In this document: piece by piece, positions 15,611 through 24,836 of the stretch
Position numbering within the stretch: the first letter of the stretch is position 1
Layout: each line of letters begins with the position of its first letter
NCBI RefSeq assembly: GCF_002583555.1
Contig: NZ_BEGX01000137.1
Span: 16,981-80,980, forward strand
Direction of reading: 5' to 3'
DNA from: Pseudonocardia sp. N23
GTDB lineage: Bacteria > Actinomycetota > Actinomycetes > Mycobacteriales > Pseudonocardiaceae
DNA: 64,000 nt
Translations under genes and position numbers: made by a program
The notes under the pieces: model-generated
The model's input: the letters and a program-made list of their open reading frames with translations, nothing else
Told to the model about the DNA's origin: nothing
Databases searched by the model: none

Positions 15611-16863
15611 GGCCACTCGCCCGTGAGATCCGTGCGGCGGTGGACGTCGACGTCGTCGTGTCGCTCACCCGCGACCTCGTCCGCCTCCGGTCCGAGAACC
15701 CACCCGGCCACGAGAGCGACGTCATCGCCTATCTCCGGGATCTCTTCAGGACGATCGGCCTCGGTGACGGCCGGATCATCGAGCCGGCGCCGGGCCGGCA
15801 GAGCCTGCTGGTCGCCACCGGGGACGGCGCCGTCAGCGGCAAGCCGGTACTGCTGGTGAACGGGCACGTCGACACCGTCCCCGTCCGGCCCGACGGGTGG
15901 CGCCACGACCCGTTCGGCGGCGAGGTCCACGACGGACGGCTCTACGGCCGCGGCTCCGCCGACATGAAGGGCGGGATCGCCGGCGCGATCACCGCGCTGC
16001 AGGTGTGCCGGTCGCTCGGGCTGGAGCTGCCGTGTGAGGTCGCGTTCCATCTTGTCGCCGACGAGGAGCTCGGCGGTGCGCACGGCACCGCGGTCCTGCT
16101 CGAGAAGGGCCTCATCGCCGCTGACGCCTGCCTCGACCCCGAACCGACCGGACTGCAGCTGTGCCTGGCAGAACGCGGACTCATGTTCGCCCGCGTCACC
16201 ACTCGCGGCGTCCCCGCGCACGGCAGTGAACCCTCCAAGGGACGCAGCGCCATCATCACCGCAGCCGCGATCGCCCAGGTGCTGCACGACAACGAGTTCC
16301 CGCAGACGCCCCACCCGCTGCTCGGCACCACCACCTGCAACGTCGGCGTCATCCGCGGAGGCAGTGGCCCGAACGTCGTCCCCGAGGAGTGCGAGCTGCA
16401 GATCGACCGGCGCGTGCTGCCCGGTGACACGCAGCAGAGCGTCGTGCGGGGAGTGGTCGATCGGATCGCCTCGCTCGGCCTGTCCCGGGGGACGGACTAC
16501 GAGCTGGTGGTCGACATGTTCTGCGAGCCGTCCGAGATCGACGCCGGTCACCCGTTCGTCGGTACAGTCGCCGACTCCTACCGGGCGATGACCGGAAGGC
16601 TCCCGGGCATCACCGGTCTCCCGTTCACCACCGACGCCCGCTTCATGCGCAACCAGCTCGGCATTCCCGCCGTCGTGTTCGGGCCGGGGAAGCTCGACGT
16701 GGCGCACACCGTCGACGAGTACGTCGACGTGGACTCCCTGGTGACAGCCGTGTCGGTCTACGCTCACATCTTCGCCGGCTTCACAGGGACGCAACGACTG
16801 CGGGACGTCCCGTCACATTCTTCCATCGACACTGGCGTCGACGGGGCGCAGAGCATGACCTGA
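15607..16863 (+). CDS. M20-family metallopeptidase / deacylase (ArgE/DapE-like)
   Basis: The 418-residue dinuclear zinc hydrolase carries VNGHVDTVPV (metal His and catalytic Asp), YGRGSADMKGG (bridging Asp), VADEELGGAHG (catalytic Glu-Glu), and a late AHTVDEYVDV metal His. A dimerisation domain is inserted between (about 190-300). Such enzymes cleave N-acyl or N-carbamoyl amino acids or dipeptides. Placed after a molybdenum hydroxylase, hydrolase and DUF1028 protein, it may release an amine or amino acid from a ring-opened N-heterocycle. That is inference from context. ATG at 15607 overlapping the DUF1028 stop. Confidence 0.9.
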   Translation: MRPLAREIRAAVDVDVVVSLTRDLVRLRSENPPGHESDVIAYLRDLFRTIGLGDGRIIEPAPGRQSLLVATGDGAVSGKPVLLVNGHVDTVPVRPDGWRHDPFGGEVHDGRLYGRGSADMKGGIAGAITALQVCRSLGLELPCEVAFHLVADEELGGAHGTAVLLEKGLIAADACLDPEPTGLQLCLAERGLMFARVTTRGVPAHGSEPSKGRSAIITAAAIAQVLHDNEFPQTPHPLLGTTTCNVGVIRGGSGPNVVPEECELQIDRRVLPGDTQQSVVRGVVDRIASLGLSRGTDYELVVDMFCEPSEIDAGHPFVGTVADSYRAMTGRLPGITGLPFTTDARFMRNQLGIPAVVFGPGKLDVAHTVDEYVDVDSLVTAVSVYAHIFAGFTGTQRLRDVPSHSSIDTGVDGAQSMT

Positions 16864-16884
16864 GCGCGACGGAGGGAGAACCGT

Positions 16885-18537
16885 ATGGCCCACCCCTCGG
16901 GTCCGGACGCTCTCAGCCTCGACATGTTCCTGGGACTGGTCGGCGGCGAGTACGTCGACGTGGTCCATGCCCCTGCCGGTCTCGACATCCCGGTCGTCGC
17001 CGTCCTCATCCATGACACCTCCACCGCGGCCCAGGCCGGGGCGGGAGACCTCGTTCTCGCCATCGGCGTCCGTGTCGACGATCCGGACGTGGAGCCGCTG
17101 CTCAAGCGCCTCGGGCCCGACATCACCGTCGCGTTCAAGGTCCGCGACGATCCGGAGCGCGGCCATCTGCGCGTACTGGCGGCCGAATGCGACTCCACGG
17201 TCCTGGCGATCGCGCCGGAGCTGTCCTGGGACCAGCTGCACGTGCTCGCCCGACGGTCCATCTCCGCGGCCTCGGCCAGCGTCGCCGACGAACGTGGGGT
17301 GGCGTTCGGCGACCTCTTCGCGCTCGCCAACGCCGCCGCCGCGACCCTCGAGGGTCCTGTGATCATCGACGACGACCGTATGGAGGTCATCGCCTTCTCC
17401 AGCCTGGGCGACCCGATCGACGAGATCCGTCAGCAGTCCATCCTGCAGCGACGTCCGCCGAAGGAGTTCATCGCCTGGTGTGAGTCGACCGGCATCCTGC
17501 CGCGGGTCCGCCAGAGCCTGCGTCCTGTACGGGTGGTCCCGCCGGACGGCGCAACGCGCCTGGTCACGGCCATTCGTGGGGGTACCGACATCCTCGGCTA
17601 CATCTGGGTCGCCCAGACCAAGCGCGAACTGGACCAGCAGTCGGAGGACCTGCTGGCAGAGATCGCCCGCGTCGCGGCTCTCCAGCTGCTGCGGTCCCGG
17701 ATCAGTGAGGACCTCGACCGCCGGCTCCGCAGCGACCTGCTGCGCAACGCCCTCTCCGGACGCGGCAGCCCGCAGACCGTCGCCACGCGTCTCGGGATCG
17801 AGGGGGTCCCGTTCCGCCTGGTCTCCTTCGCCCGCGAGCACGTCGGCCCCCGGGCCCGGTCCGACGACCAGGTCGCCCTGCGCCCACTCGAGGACCTGGT
17901 CGCGCTGCGGGTCGAAGCCTCGCACCGCCGCGGCGCGGTCACCTCCTGCACCGGCCGCGTCTACGCCCTGGTCCCGTCGCTCGACAGCCTCTCCACCAAC
18001 GAGACGGTCGCGCTGGCCACCGAGATCGTCGGTCAGGCGAGCCGTCAGCTCCGCACCGATCTACGAGCCGCCGTCAGCGGCGAGATCGCCGACCCCGACC
18101 AGATCAGCGAGGCGCGCCGTGACCTCGACCGGCTGTTGAACCTTCCGCTCCTCGACGAGCAGCGCCGCGTCGTCTCCTTCGAGGACTCGATCGCGGACGC
18201 GATCATGTCGGAACTCACCGAGATCGTCCTCGAACGCCCCCGGCTCCTCCAGGGTGGGATCGCCGGCATGGTCGTGAGCGACCGCGACCGCGGCACGGAG
18301 TACCTGCCGAGCCTGCGTGCGTTCTTCGACGCCGGTGGCGACCTCACCGCCGCCGCCCGGACCCTCTACGTGCACCGAAACACTCTGAAGTACCGGCTCA
18401 CGCGTATCCGCGACGCTTTCGGGGTCGATGTCGACCACCCCACCCAGCGACTCGTAGCCGAGCTGCAGGTCGCAGTGTTCACCGCTCACCCGGAGCTGCA
18501 GGTCAAGCTGGCGGCTGTCGACTCTTCGCAGGACTGA
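16885..18537 (+). CDS. PucR-family transcriptional regulator
   Basis: A 550-residue regulator. The C terminus has the PucR helix-turn-helix: SLRAFFDAGGDLTAAARTLYVHRNTLKYRLTRIRDAFGVD. The central GGDEF-like domain of the CdaR/PucR type (about 260-420) and an N-terminal PucR ligand-binding-like domain (residues 10-150) precede it. PucR proteins are known activators of purine and other heterocycle or amino acid catabolism. It closes the plus-strand operon 21 bases after the M20 stop. It is the natural regulator of both the hydroxylase operon and this one, probably activated by the substrate. Confidence 0.88.
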   Translation: MAHPSGPDALSLDMFLGLVGGEYVDVVHAPAGLDIPVVAVLIHDTSTAAQAGAGDLVLAIGVRVDDPDVEPLLKRLGPDITVAFKVRDDPERGHLRVLAAECDSTVLAIAPELSWDQLHVLARRSISAASASVADERGVAFGDLFALANAAAATLEGPVIIDDDRMEVIAFSSLGDPIDEIRQQSILQRRPPKEFIAWCESTGILPRVRQSLRPVRVVPPDGATRLVTAIRGGTDILGYIWVAQTKRELDQQSEDLLAEIARVAALQLLRSRISEDLDRRLRSDLLRNALSGRGSPQTVATRLGIEGVPFRLVSFAREHVGPRARSDDQVALRPLEDLVALRVEASHRRGAVTSCTGRVYALVPSLDSLSTNETVALATEIVGQASRQLRTDLRAAVSGEIADPDQISEARRDLDRLLNLPLLDEQRRVVSFEDSIADAIMSELTEIVLERPRLLQGGIAGMVVSDRDRGTEYLPSLRAFFDAGGDLTAAARTLYVHRNTLKYRLTRIRDAFGVDVDHPTQRLVAELQVAVFTAHPELQVKLAAVDSSQD

Positions 18538-18625
18538 GTCGACGACTCGGGCGGTGGCGCGCGTGCCGAGGCCGGTCGGCGGCTCGCCGGCGGCTGTGTC
18601 GCCATCGCGTCACACGGCCGGTCGC

Positions 18626-19354
18626 TCAGATCGTCGCGACGTAGACGGTGTTGGTCGACTCCCTGTCCTGCAGGAGGTTCGGGAAGCGGACCACCTCGGC
18701 GTGGGCCGTCGCGAAGACCTCGCCGAGCACGCGGGTGAAGGCGTCGTCCGGGGGGTCGTTGGACCAGAGGGCGAAGACGCCTCCCGGGTGCAGCAGCTCC
18801 GCGACACGGTGCAGCCCCGGCGGCTCGTACAGGTCGGAGTGACTCGGGTGGAGCAGGTGCCGCGGGGAGTGGTCGATGTCGACGACGAGGGCGTGGAAGC
18901 GCCGTCCCGGGCTCGTCGGGTCGAGGCCGTCACCGGAGCGGACCATCGCGAAGAAGTCGCCCTGCACCAGCGTGCAGCGGGGGTCGTTGGTCAGGGTGCG
19001 GCCCGCGGGGATCAGCCCGTCGCGGTGCCACTCGATCACCGGCTCCAGCGCCTCGACCACGGTCAGGGACCGCACGCCGGGATCCTCCAGCACCGTCAGG
19101 GCGGTGTAGCCGAGGCCGAGGCCGCCGACCACCACGTCCAGGCCGCCCGGGTCGCCGACCCGCGCCGCGAGCCCGGCGAGGGCGAGGCGCGCCATCTCCT
19201 CCTCGGCCACGGTGAACATGCTGGACATCAGGAACTCGTCCCCGAGCTTGACCTCCAGGACCTCCGTGGCGACGGCGGGATCCCACCGTCGGCGGAGCAG
19301 CAGGTCGCCCATCGGGGTGGGCCGCCAGTCGAGCTCGGCGAAACGTGCGGCCAT
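18626..19354 (-). CDS. Spermidine-synthase-like methyltransferase-fold protein
   Basis: The 242-residue Rossmann-fold protein has a spermidine-synthase-like nucleotide motif VVGGLGLGYTALTVLEDP, an acidic loop (VVEALEPVIEWH), a catalytic-region VVDIDHSPRHLLHP, and a C-terminal FALWSNDPPDDAFTRVL. True aminopropyltransferases have a conserved Asp pair at the GGGxG/YxDx site. That pattern is not clean here, so it is better called a polyamine-synthase-like protein of unknown reaction. It is convergent with the PucR gene and stands upstream of no clear operon partner. Confidence 0.75.
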   Translation of the reverse strand: MAARFAELDWRPTPMGDLLLRRRWDPAVATEVLEVKLGDEFLMSSMFTVAEEEMARLALAGLAARVGDPGGLDVVVGGLGLGYTALTVLEDPGVRSLTVVEALEPVIEWHRDGLIPAGRTLTNDPRCTLVQGDFFAMVRSGDGLDPTSPGRRFHALVVDIDHSPRHLLHPSHSDLYEPPGLHRVAELLHPGGVFALWSNDPPDDAFTRVLGEVFATAHAEVVRFPNLLQDRESTNTVYVATI

Positions 19355-19447
19355 CGGACCTCCAGCCAGGGGACGTGAGCCTAACCGCAGGCGGCCGGGC
19401 TGCCCGGACCCGGAGGAGGGAGGCGCGGGCGTCGGCGGCGACGCGGG

Positions 19448-20356
19448 TCAGCGGCGACCACCTGCCAGCAGGAAGTCGACGACGCGTGCCTGGGCCGCGG
19501 CGGCGTCCGGGTGGGTGTAGAGCGCGAGGTGCGTGCCCGTGTCGAGGGTGAGCAGCTCGGCGCCGGGGATGGCGTCGGCGGCGGCGTAGCTCTGCGCGGG
19601 CGGCAGGTCGCTGTCGGAGGTGCCCTGGACGACGAGGGTGGGCGCGGTGATCTTCTCCAGCCCCAGGGACGTGATGGCGGCGAACTGGGCGAGGTCGTTG
19701 TCGTAGCCGGTGCGGCGGGACCTGTCCGGAGAGGCGGTGGGACCCAGGTCGACGACGAACCGTCGCTTGGCGGGGTCGGCGAAGACCTCCTCGGTGCGGG
19801 CGGCCAGCTGCTCCTTGGTCAGGTCGCCCTCGCCGGCGAGTGCGCCCGCGATGTACTGCTTGGGCTGGTGGGCGGCCAGGACCCGCAGGAGCCACTGCCC
19901 GGGAGCGGTGGTGAACATCAGCCGGGTGGCGAGGTCCTGCTGGGGCAGTTCGTAGGCCGCGCTGCAGGCGGCGTTGGCGACGAGGACGGTGACGCGCTCG
20001 GGGTGGCGGACGGCGAAGCGGTAGCCGGCGGGGCCGCCGCCGGACCAGGTGTAGACGCCCGCCCGCTCGATCCCGAGGTGGTCCAGCAGCGCGGCGAGCA
20101 GGTCGGCCTGCTCGTCGATGGTGGCGCCGGAGCCGAGCGGGGTGCCGAGGTAGCCGGGCCGGGAGACCAGGATCGCGGAGACCCGGTCGCGGGGCAGGAT
20201 CCGCGCCATCAGCGCGGCGGCGTCGATGCCGCCGGGAGTGCCGTGGACGACGAGGACCGGGACGCCGGTGCCGACGACGGCGTACTCGACCGGCCCGAGG
20301 GCGGTCTCGGCGACCGAGGAGGTGTACTCGGGGGCGTTGGTGTGGGTGGTGCTCAT
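19448..20356 (-). CDS. Alpha/beta hydrolase
   Basis: The product of about 302 residues shows VLVVHGTPGGIDA (oxyanion hole), nucleophile elbow TWSGGG (Ser in W-S-G-G), a probable acid Asp in VQGTSDSDLPP, and the His of LDTGTHLALYTHPD. I start at the ATG at 20356, which has AAGGACC seven bases upstream, not at the longer in-frame start near 20434. The family includes haloalkane-dehalogenase-like and ester hydrolases; no halide-binding Trp pair can be assigned. A long-spaced inverted repeat upstream (20428-20500) suggests specific regulation. Confidence 0.86.
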   Translation of the reverse strand: MSTTHTNAPEYTSSVAETALGPVEYAVVGTGVPVLVVHGTPGGIDAAALMARILPRDRVSAILVSRPGYLGTPLGSGATIDEQADLLAALLDHLGIERAGVYTWSGGGPAGYRFAVRHPERVTVLVANAACSAAYELPQQDLATRLMFTTAPGQWLLRVLAAHQPKQYIAGALAGEGDLTKEQLAARTEEVFADPAKRRFVVDLGPTASPDRSRRTGYDNDLAQFAAITSLGLEKITAPTLVVQGTSDSDLPPAQSYAAADAIPGAELLTLDTGTHLALYTHPDAAAAQARVVDFLLAGGRR

Positions 20357-20427
20357 GATCAGGTCCTTTCCGGTGCGGAGCCGGGCCGGTTCCGCGATGA
20401 CACCGACGTTGCCCCTTCCGGTCCCGT

Positions 20428-20500
20428 GGAACATCCGCCATTGCGCTCGCTTCTCGCGGGCGGGCCGCGACGACTGTCCGAGTGTGATGGCGGACGTTCC
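20428..20500. promoter_or_regulatory. Long-spaced inverted repeat upstream of the hydrolase
   Basis: GGAACATCCGCCA (20428-20440) and TGGCGGACGTTCC (20488-20500) are inverted copies differing at one base, 47 bases apart. It lies in the 327-base gap between a UPF0104-type gene and the hydrolase, both on the minus strand. The arm length and spacing fit a site for a dimeric regulator with DNA looping or two dimers. I see no gene in the rest of the gap (20501-20683). Confidence 0.5.
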
Positions 20501-20683
20501 GGTCCGGGCGGGGGATCAGGGTCGAGCTACGAACACGAAGCAGATTCTCCTCGGCTTCCTCCCCGGGATCGCCTTCTCGCGGTCTCCACCCGCATCGGGC
20601 CCGGCTGGCCTCGGGGTGTCCGGGGGCTCCACACCTCCCCCAGGCCGTCGGCGTCGGCTCCGTGACGGATCGGTCCACGGATG

Positions 20684-21718
20684 TCAGGGGTCGCCGCCGT
20701 CACGCGCGACGTGGCGACGCACCAGCAGCCACACGATCCAGCCCGCCCCGATCACGAACCCGAAGCTGATGATCCGGTAGAGGACGACGGCCGCGATGGC
20801 AGTGGGCGCCGCGATGCCGGCCGTGACCAGCCCGAGGACCAGTGCGCTGTCGATGATCCCCAGGCCGCCGGGGATGATCGTGATGGAGCCCGCGGCCATG
20901 CCCGCGCAGTAGGCCAGCAGGACCTGGGCGGGGTTGACCGGCAGGTCGGTGACGGCGCGGATGCACATCCACAGGCAGAGCGCGTCGAGGCCCCAGTTCA
21001 GCAGGGCGAAGACCGCCGCCGCGGCGCCGTGCCCCGGGGTGAGCCGGGCCGCGCCGAGCTGGCTCTCCAGGTCACGGACCCGCTCCAGGTCCTGGGTGGG
21101 CGGCTTGCGGCGCACCCTGTTCACGGCCGCGACCGCGGCCCGCGTCGCCCGGTCGAGCCGGTCGGTCCCGTGCGCCACGTACCGGAGCCCGACGACGACG
21201 AGGACCAGCGCGATCCCCAACCCGACGAGCGAGCGCCACTGCACACCGTCGCCGGCGGTGAACGCACCGACCGCCGTCACGACCGCGAGCGCCGTGGCAG
21301 ACAGGATCCCCGACAGCGCGATGCACCACGCCGCGACGACCGGGGTGGCGCCGAACCGCATCAGCTGCCGGTAGTTGTAGCGGGTGGAGAACGCGGTGCC
21401 GCCGGGCAGCGTGACGCTGAGTGAGTGCGCCGCGTACGCGAGCGCCAGGTGCCTGCGGACCGACACCGTCAACCCCGCCGAGCGGAGCAGGTGCCGCTGC
21501 ATGCGCGCGTAGGCGCCCATCACACCCAGCTCCGCCAGCAGCGCGAAGACCAGCGGCTCCACCCGCGGGGCCCGTAGCTGTGCGAACGCCTTCGACAGCG
21601 ACGACCAGCCCAGGACGAGCTCGACGACGAACAGGACCAGCACCGCGGCGATGGCGACCTGCTTCAGACGGCGTCGTCCCGGGTGGACGGAACCACCGAC
21701 GGCGTCCTGCCCGACCAT
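20684..21718 (-). CDS. UPF0104 / LPG-synthase-TM-like integral membrane protein
   Basis: A 344-residue protein with about eight hydrophobic segments. Family hallmarks: HSLSVTLPGGTAFSTRYNYRQLMRFGA and, near the C terminus, YCAGMAAGSITIIPGGLGIIDSALVLGL. These are shared with the membrane half of lysylphosphatidylglycerol synthases and with putative lipid flippases of the UPF0104 family. No MprF-type aminoacyl-transferase domain is attached. It is therefore likely to handle a polar lipid at the inner membrane. A second member of the family is encoded at 36392-37483. The gene is divergent from the LLM gene at 21838. Confidence 0.85.
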   Translation of the reverse strand: MVGQDAVGGSVHPGRRRLKQVAIAAVLVLFVVELVLGWSSLSKAFAQLRAPRVEPLVFALLAELGVMGAYARMQRHLLRSAGLTVSVRRHLALAYAAHSLSVTLPGGTAFSTRYNYRQLMRFGATPVVAAWCIALSGILSATALAVVTAVGAFTAGDGVQWRSLVGLGIALVLVVVGLRYVAHGTDRLDRATRAAVAAVNRVRRKPPTQDLERVRDLESQLGAARLTPGHGAAAAVFALLNWGLDALCLWMCIRAVTDLPVNPAQVLLAYCAGMAAGSITIIPGGLGIIDSALVLGLVTAGIAAPTAIAAVVLYRIISFGFVIGAGWIVWLLVRRHVARDGGDP

Positions 21719-21837
21719 CCTCGGCTCCCTCCCCGGCCCGCGACGTCACCGACAGCCTTCCGTCCCCGGGCGGTGAAGCCCAGAGCGCGCGCTGCGGGTG
21801 TGCCTGCTCGCCGGCCCGCCAGGTCTAGCGTGAGGGC

Positions 21838-22707
21838 ATGGAGATCGGTCTGCACCTCTCGGACCTCACCTACCCGAACGGTCCCGGCGCCCTCGCCGAC
21901 GACCTCACCCGCATCGTCGTCGCGGCCGAAGAGGCCGGGTTCGCGCGGGTCAGCGTCATGGACCACGTCTGGCAGATCGCGGTCCACGGCCCACCCGAGC
22001 ACGACATGCTCGAGGCGTACACGACCCTCGGCTTCATCGCGGCCCGAACCAGCCGCGTCGAACTGCTGGCCTGGGTCACGGCTGTCAGCTACCGGGCGCC
22101 CGGATTGCTGGCCAAGCTCGTCAGCACCCTCGACGTCCTCTCCGGCGGACGGGCCTGGCTCGGCGTCGGCGCCGCCTGGAACGCCGAGGAGTCCGCCGGC
22201 CTGGGGCTCGACTTCCCGCCACTCGCGCAGCGGTTCGAGATGCTCGAGGAGACCGTGCAGATCTGCCGGCAGATGTGGGACCCCGACGACGACGGCCCCT
22301 ACGAGGGGAAGCACTACCGCCTCGGCCGCACCCTCAACGTGCCCGCCCCGCTGCACCGGCCGCGGATCCTCATCGGTGGCGGCGGCGAGAAGAAGACGCT
22401 GCGGCTCGTCGCCAGGTACGCCGACGCCTGCAACGTGATCAACAGCCCCGCGCTCGAGCACAAGCTCGCCGTTCTGCGCGGGCACTGCGAGACCGAGGGC
22501 CGCGACTACGACTCGATCGAGAAGACCGTGCAGGTCACCCTGGAGCTGGGCGACGGCAGGGCGGGTGCCGACGAGTTCCTGGCGACGCTGCGCGGTCTCG
22601 CGGCGCTGGGCGTCGACTCCATCCAGGGCAAGCTGCCGGGTGTCTGGGAGATCGAGAGGATCCAGCGGTTCGGCCGCGAGATCATCCCGGCCGCCGCCGA
22701 GCTCTGA
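21838..22707 (+). CDS. LLM-class F420-dependent oxidoreductase
   Basis: The 289-residue luciferase-like protein starts MEIGLHLSDLTYPNGPGALADDL and keeps the MDHVWQ strand end and the LDVLSGGRAWLGVGAAWN motif typical of F420-dependent TIM-barrel enzymes in actinomycetes. The substrate is unknown. It is not near the fgd operon and stands alone: the next sequence downstream is a broken DJ-1-like gene. About 120 bases separate it from the divergent membrane protein gene, room for one promoter each. Confidence 0.88.
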   Translation: MEIGLHLSDLTYPNGPGALADDLTRIVVAAEEAGFARVSVMDHVWQIAVHGPPEHDMLEAYTTLGFIAARTSRVELLAWVTAVSYRAPGLLAKLVSTLDVLSGGRAWLGVGAAWNAEESAGLGLDFPPLAQRFEMLEETVQICRQMWDPDDDGPYEGKHYRLGRTLNVPAPLHRPRILIGGGGEKKTLRLVARYADACNVINSPALEHKLAVLRGHCETEGRDYDSIEKTVQVTLELGDGRAGADEFLATLRGLAALGVDSIQGKLPGVWEIERIQRFGREIIPAAAEL

Positions 22708-22770
22708 GCACCGGAGACCCTGAGCACCGGAGATCTGGACGCCGCGTCGCCGACGCGATGGGACGAGCCC

Positions 22771-22898
22771 GTGAGCACCATCGGAGTCCTGCTGTTCGAC
22801 GGCGCGGAGGAGCTCGACGTCGTCGGGCCCTGGGAGGTCTTCACGGTCTCCTCGCGCTGCGGGAACGGGCGGGCGAGACCTACGCCGCGGACGTCTGA
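22771..22898 (+). pseudogene. Remnant of a DJ-1/PfpI-family gene
   Basis: From the GTG at 22771 the frame reads STIGVLLFDGAEELDVVGPWEVF, the N terminus of DJ-1/PfpI proteins of the isonitrile-hydratase-like branch. Homology then passes to another frame (LRERAGETYAADV) and stops at TGA 22896-22898, leaving only about 43 of the usual 200 or so codons. A frameshift and loss of the remaining four-fifths are both visible. The MFS gene begins 58 bases later. Confidence 0.75.
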
Positions 22899-22956
22899 GC
22901 GGCCGTTCGCGTAGGTACGCTCACGCGGGCCCGCGCAGCACCGCGCACTACCCGAC

Positions 22957-24201
22957 GTGCAGGAGGACGAGATCGTCACCGAAGCCCCGGAGCAGCGGCG
23001 CATCCTCCGGGTGCTCGTCGCCGCCCAGGTCCTGAGCGGGGCGGGGCTGGCCGCGGGCATCACGGTCGGGGCGCTCCTGGCGCAGGACATGTTGAACACG
23101 ACCGGCTGGGCCGGCCTGCCGACCGCGATGTTCACCATCGGGTCCGCGGCCGCGGCGGCCGGCGTCGGGCGGCTGTCGGACCGCCTCGGCCGGCGGGCGG
23201 GCCTCGCGGCCGGGTATGCCGTCGGGGCGGTGGGGTGCGCCGGTGTCGTGGTCGCCGCCGTCCTCGGGAACGTGCCGTTGCTGTTCGTGGCGTTCCTCGT
23301 CTACGGCGCGGGGACGGCGACGAACCTGCAGGCCCGCTACGCCGGTGCGGACCTCGCCGATCCGGCGCGCCGGGGTCGCGCGGTGAGCGTCGTCCTGGTG
23401 TCGACGACGCTCGGCGGCGTGCTGGGGCCCAACCTGGTGTCGCCGATGGGCGCGTTGGCGCAGGCGTGGGGCATCCCGCGCCTGGCCGGGCCCTTCCTGC
23501 TGGCCGGGGTCGCGTACGCGGTCGCGGCGGTGGTGCTGTGGGCGCTGCTGCGCCCGGACCCGCTGCTCCTGGCGCGGCAACGGGCGACCGGGCCCGCCGC
23601 AGCCGGCGCCACTCCCGACCCCGCAGCCGACGGCGGGAGCTCGACCGGCGTCGTACTGGGCGCGTCGATCATGGTCCTGACGCAGCTGGTGATGGTCGCG
23701 ATCATGACGATGACGCCGATCCACATGGCCGCGCACGGGCGCGGCCTCGGCGCCGCGGGACTCGTGATCGCGATCCACGTCGCGGCGATGTTCCTGCCGT
23801 CGCCGATCAGCGGTCTCCTGGTCGACCGGTTCGGGCGGGTCGTGGTGGCGGTGGCGTCGGGGATGACGCTGCTCGTCGCCGGGGTGCTGGCCGCACTGGC
23901 ACCCGGTGACTCGCTCGTGCTGCTCGCGGTCGCGCTGGCGCTGCTGGGCCTGGGGTGGAACCTCGGACTGGTCAGCGGCACGGCGATCATCACCGACTCG
24001 GTGCCGTTGGCACGCCGGGCGACGACACAGGGGACCGTCGACGTCGGCATCGCCGTCTCGGGTGCCGGCGCCGGTCTGGCGTCCGGGCTGGTCGTCGCCG
24101 CGGCCGGGTTCCCGACGCTCGCCCTCGCGGGTGGGGCCTGCGCGCTGGCGATCATCCCGATCGTGGCGTTGACGGGCCGCCGCGCCCCGTCCCGATCATG
24201 A
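22957..24201 (+). CDS. Major facilitator superfamily transporter
   Basis: The 414-residue carrier has about twelve hydrophobic helices and the loop 2-3 signature GRLSDRLGRRAGLAAGYAVG. A repeat of that motif lies in the second half (GLLVDRFGRVVVAVASG), with a hydrophilic central loop at about 210-230. It is a proton-driven exporter or importer of the drug-efflux type, with no substrate clue. GTG start at 22957; the other in-frame options would cut into the first helix. Flanked on both sides by gene remnants, it may be a survivor of a rearranged locus. Confidence 0.88.
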   Translation: MQEDEIVTEAPEQRRILRVLVAAQVLSGAGLAAGITVGALLAQDMLNTTGWAGLPTAMFTIGSAAAAAGVGRLSDRLGRRAGLAAGYAVGAVGCAGVVVAAVLGNVPLLFVAFLVYGAGTATNLQARYAGADLADPARRGRAVSVVLVSTTLGGVLGPNLVSPMGALAQAWGIPRLAGPFLLAGVAYAVAAVVLWALLRPDPLLLARQRATGPAAAGATPDPAADGGSSTGVVLGASIMVLTQLVMVAIMTMTPIHMAAHGRGLGAAGLVIAIHVAAMFLPSPISGLLVDRFGRVVVAVASGMTLLVAGVLAALAPGDSLVLLAVALALLGLGWNLGLVSGTAIITDSVPLARRATTQGTVDVGIAVSGAGAGLASGLVVAAAGFPTLALAGGACALAIIPIVALTGRRAPSRS

Positions 24202-24238
24202 CGAGGTCCTCTCCGGCTCTCGGTGAGGGCGGCGTTGG

Positions 24239-24754
24239 TCATCGAGGACGAGCAGGACCATCGCCGAGGTCGTCGCGATCAGGGTGGCGCGCATGGAGCT
24301 CGGTCTCCGTCGTCAGGTCCGACGAATCCGTCAGGGTCCGACGAACACGCTGTCGGGGTCGAGCCGGCCCTCGACTGGCGCGGCGGGTGTCGACCGAACG
24401 GAGTCGTCCGGGCACACCTCGGCTGAGCCTCAGCAGGACCGGGCCCTCGGCGCACAGCTTCTCCGCCGCCTCGACCATCCGGTCGGCCGTGTCGGGCCGC
24501 GGCGGGTACGCGGCCTCGATCCCCAGCAGGCCCGAGATCAGCCCGAACGGGCGGCTGCGGCTCAAGTCGTCGGCCTCGGCGCGTTGCACCACCGTGCGGG
24601 TGCGGCCCAGCCGTCCCGCGACCATGCCGACGGTCGTCGACTTCCCGATGCCGGGCAGGCCGCTCACCAGCACGGTCCGCGCAGCGTCACCCTGCAGGTG
24701 CGCGAGGATCTCCTCGACCGCCGTGGCGTGGCGGCTCGCGGGAACCATGGTCAC
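24239..24754 (-). pseudogene. N-terminal fragment of a large LuxR-type (LAL) regulator
   Basis: The first 110 residues are the start of an AAA/NB-ARC-type domain: SRHATAVEEILAHL, then Walker A GLPGIGKST, then RAEADDLSRSRPFGLISGLLG, as in LAL regulators of 900 residues or so. Just where Walker B should follow (EGPVLL), the sequence becomes low-complexity Arg/Pro text without homology, so the ATPase core, sensor repeats and LuxR helix-turn-helix are gone. I call it a truncated pseudogene with its break near 24430. Confidence 0.75.
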
Positions 24755-24836
24755 GGCGTCAGGCTATTGACGACGCGCCCGCCCCGGATGACCCATGCGG
24801 ATGACGTATGACCGGCGCCACTCACAGGGTGTGCGG

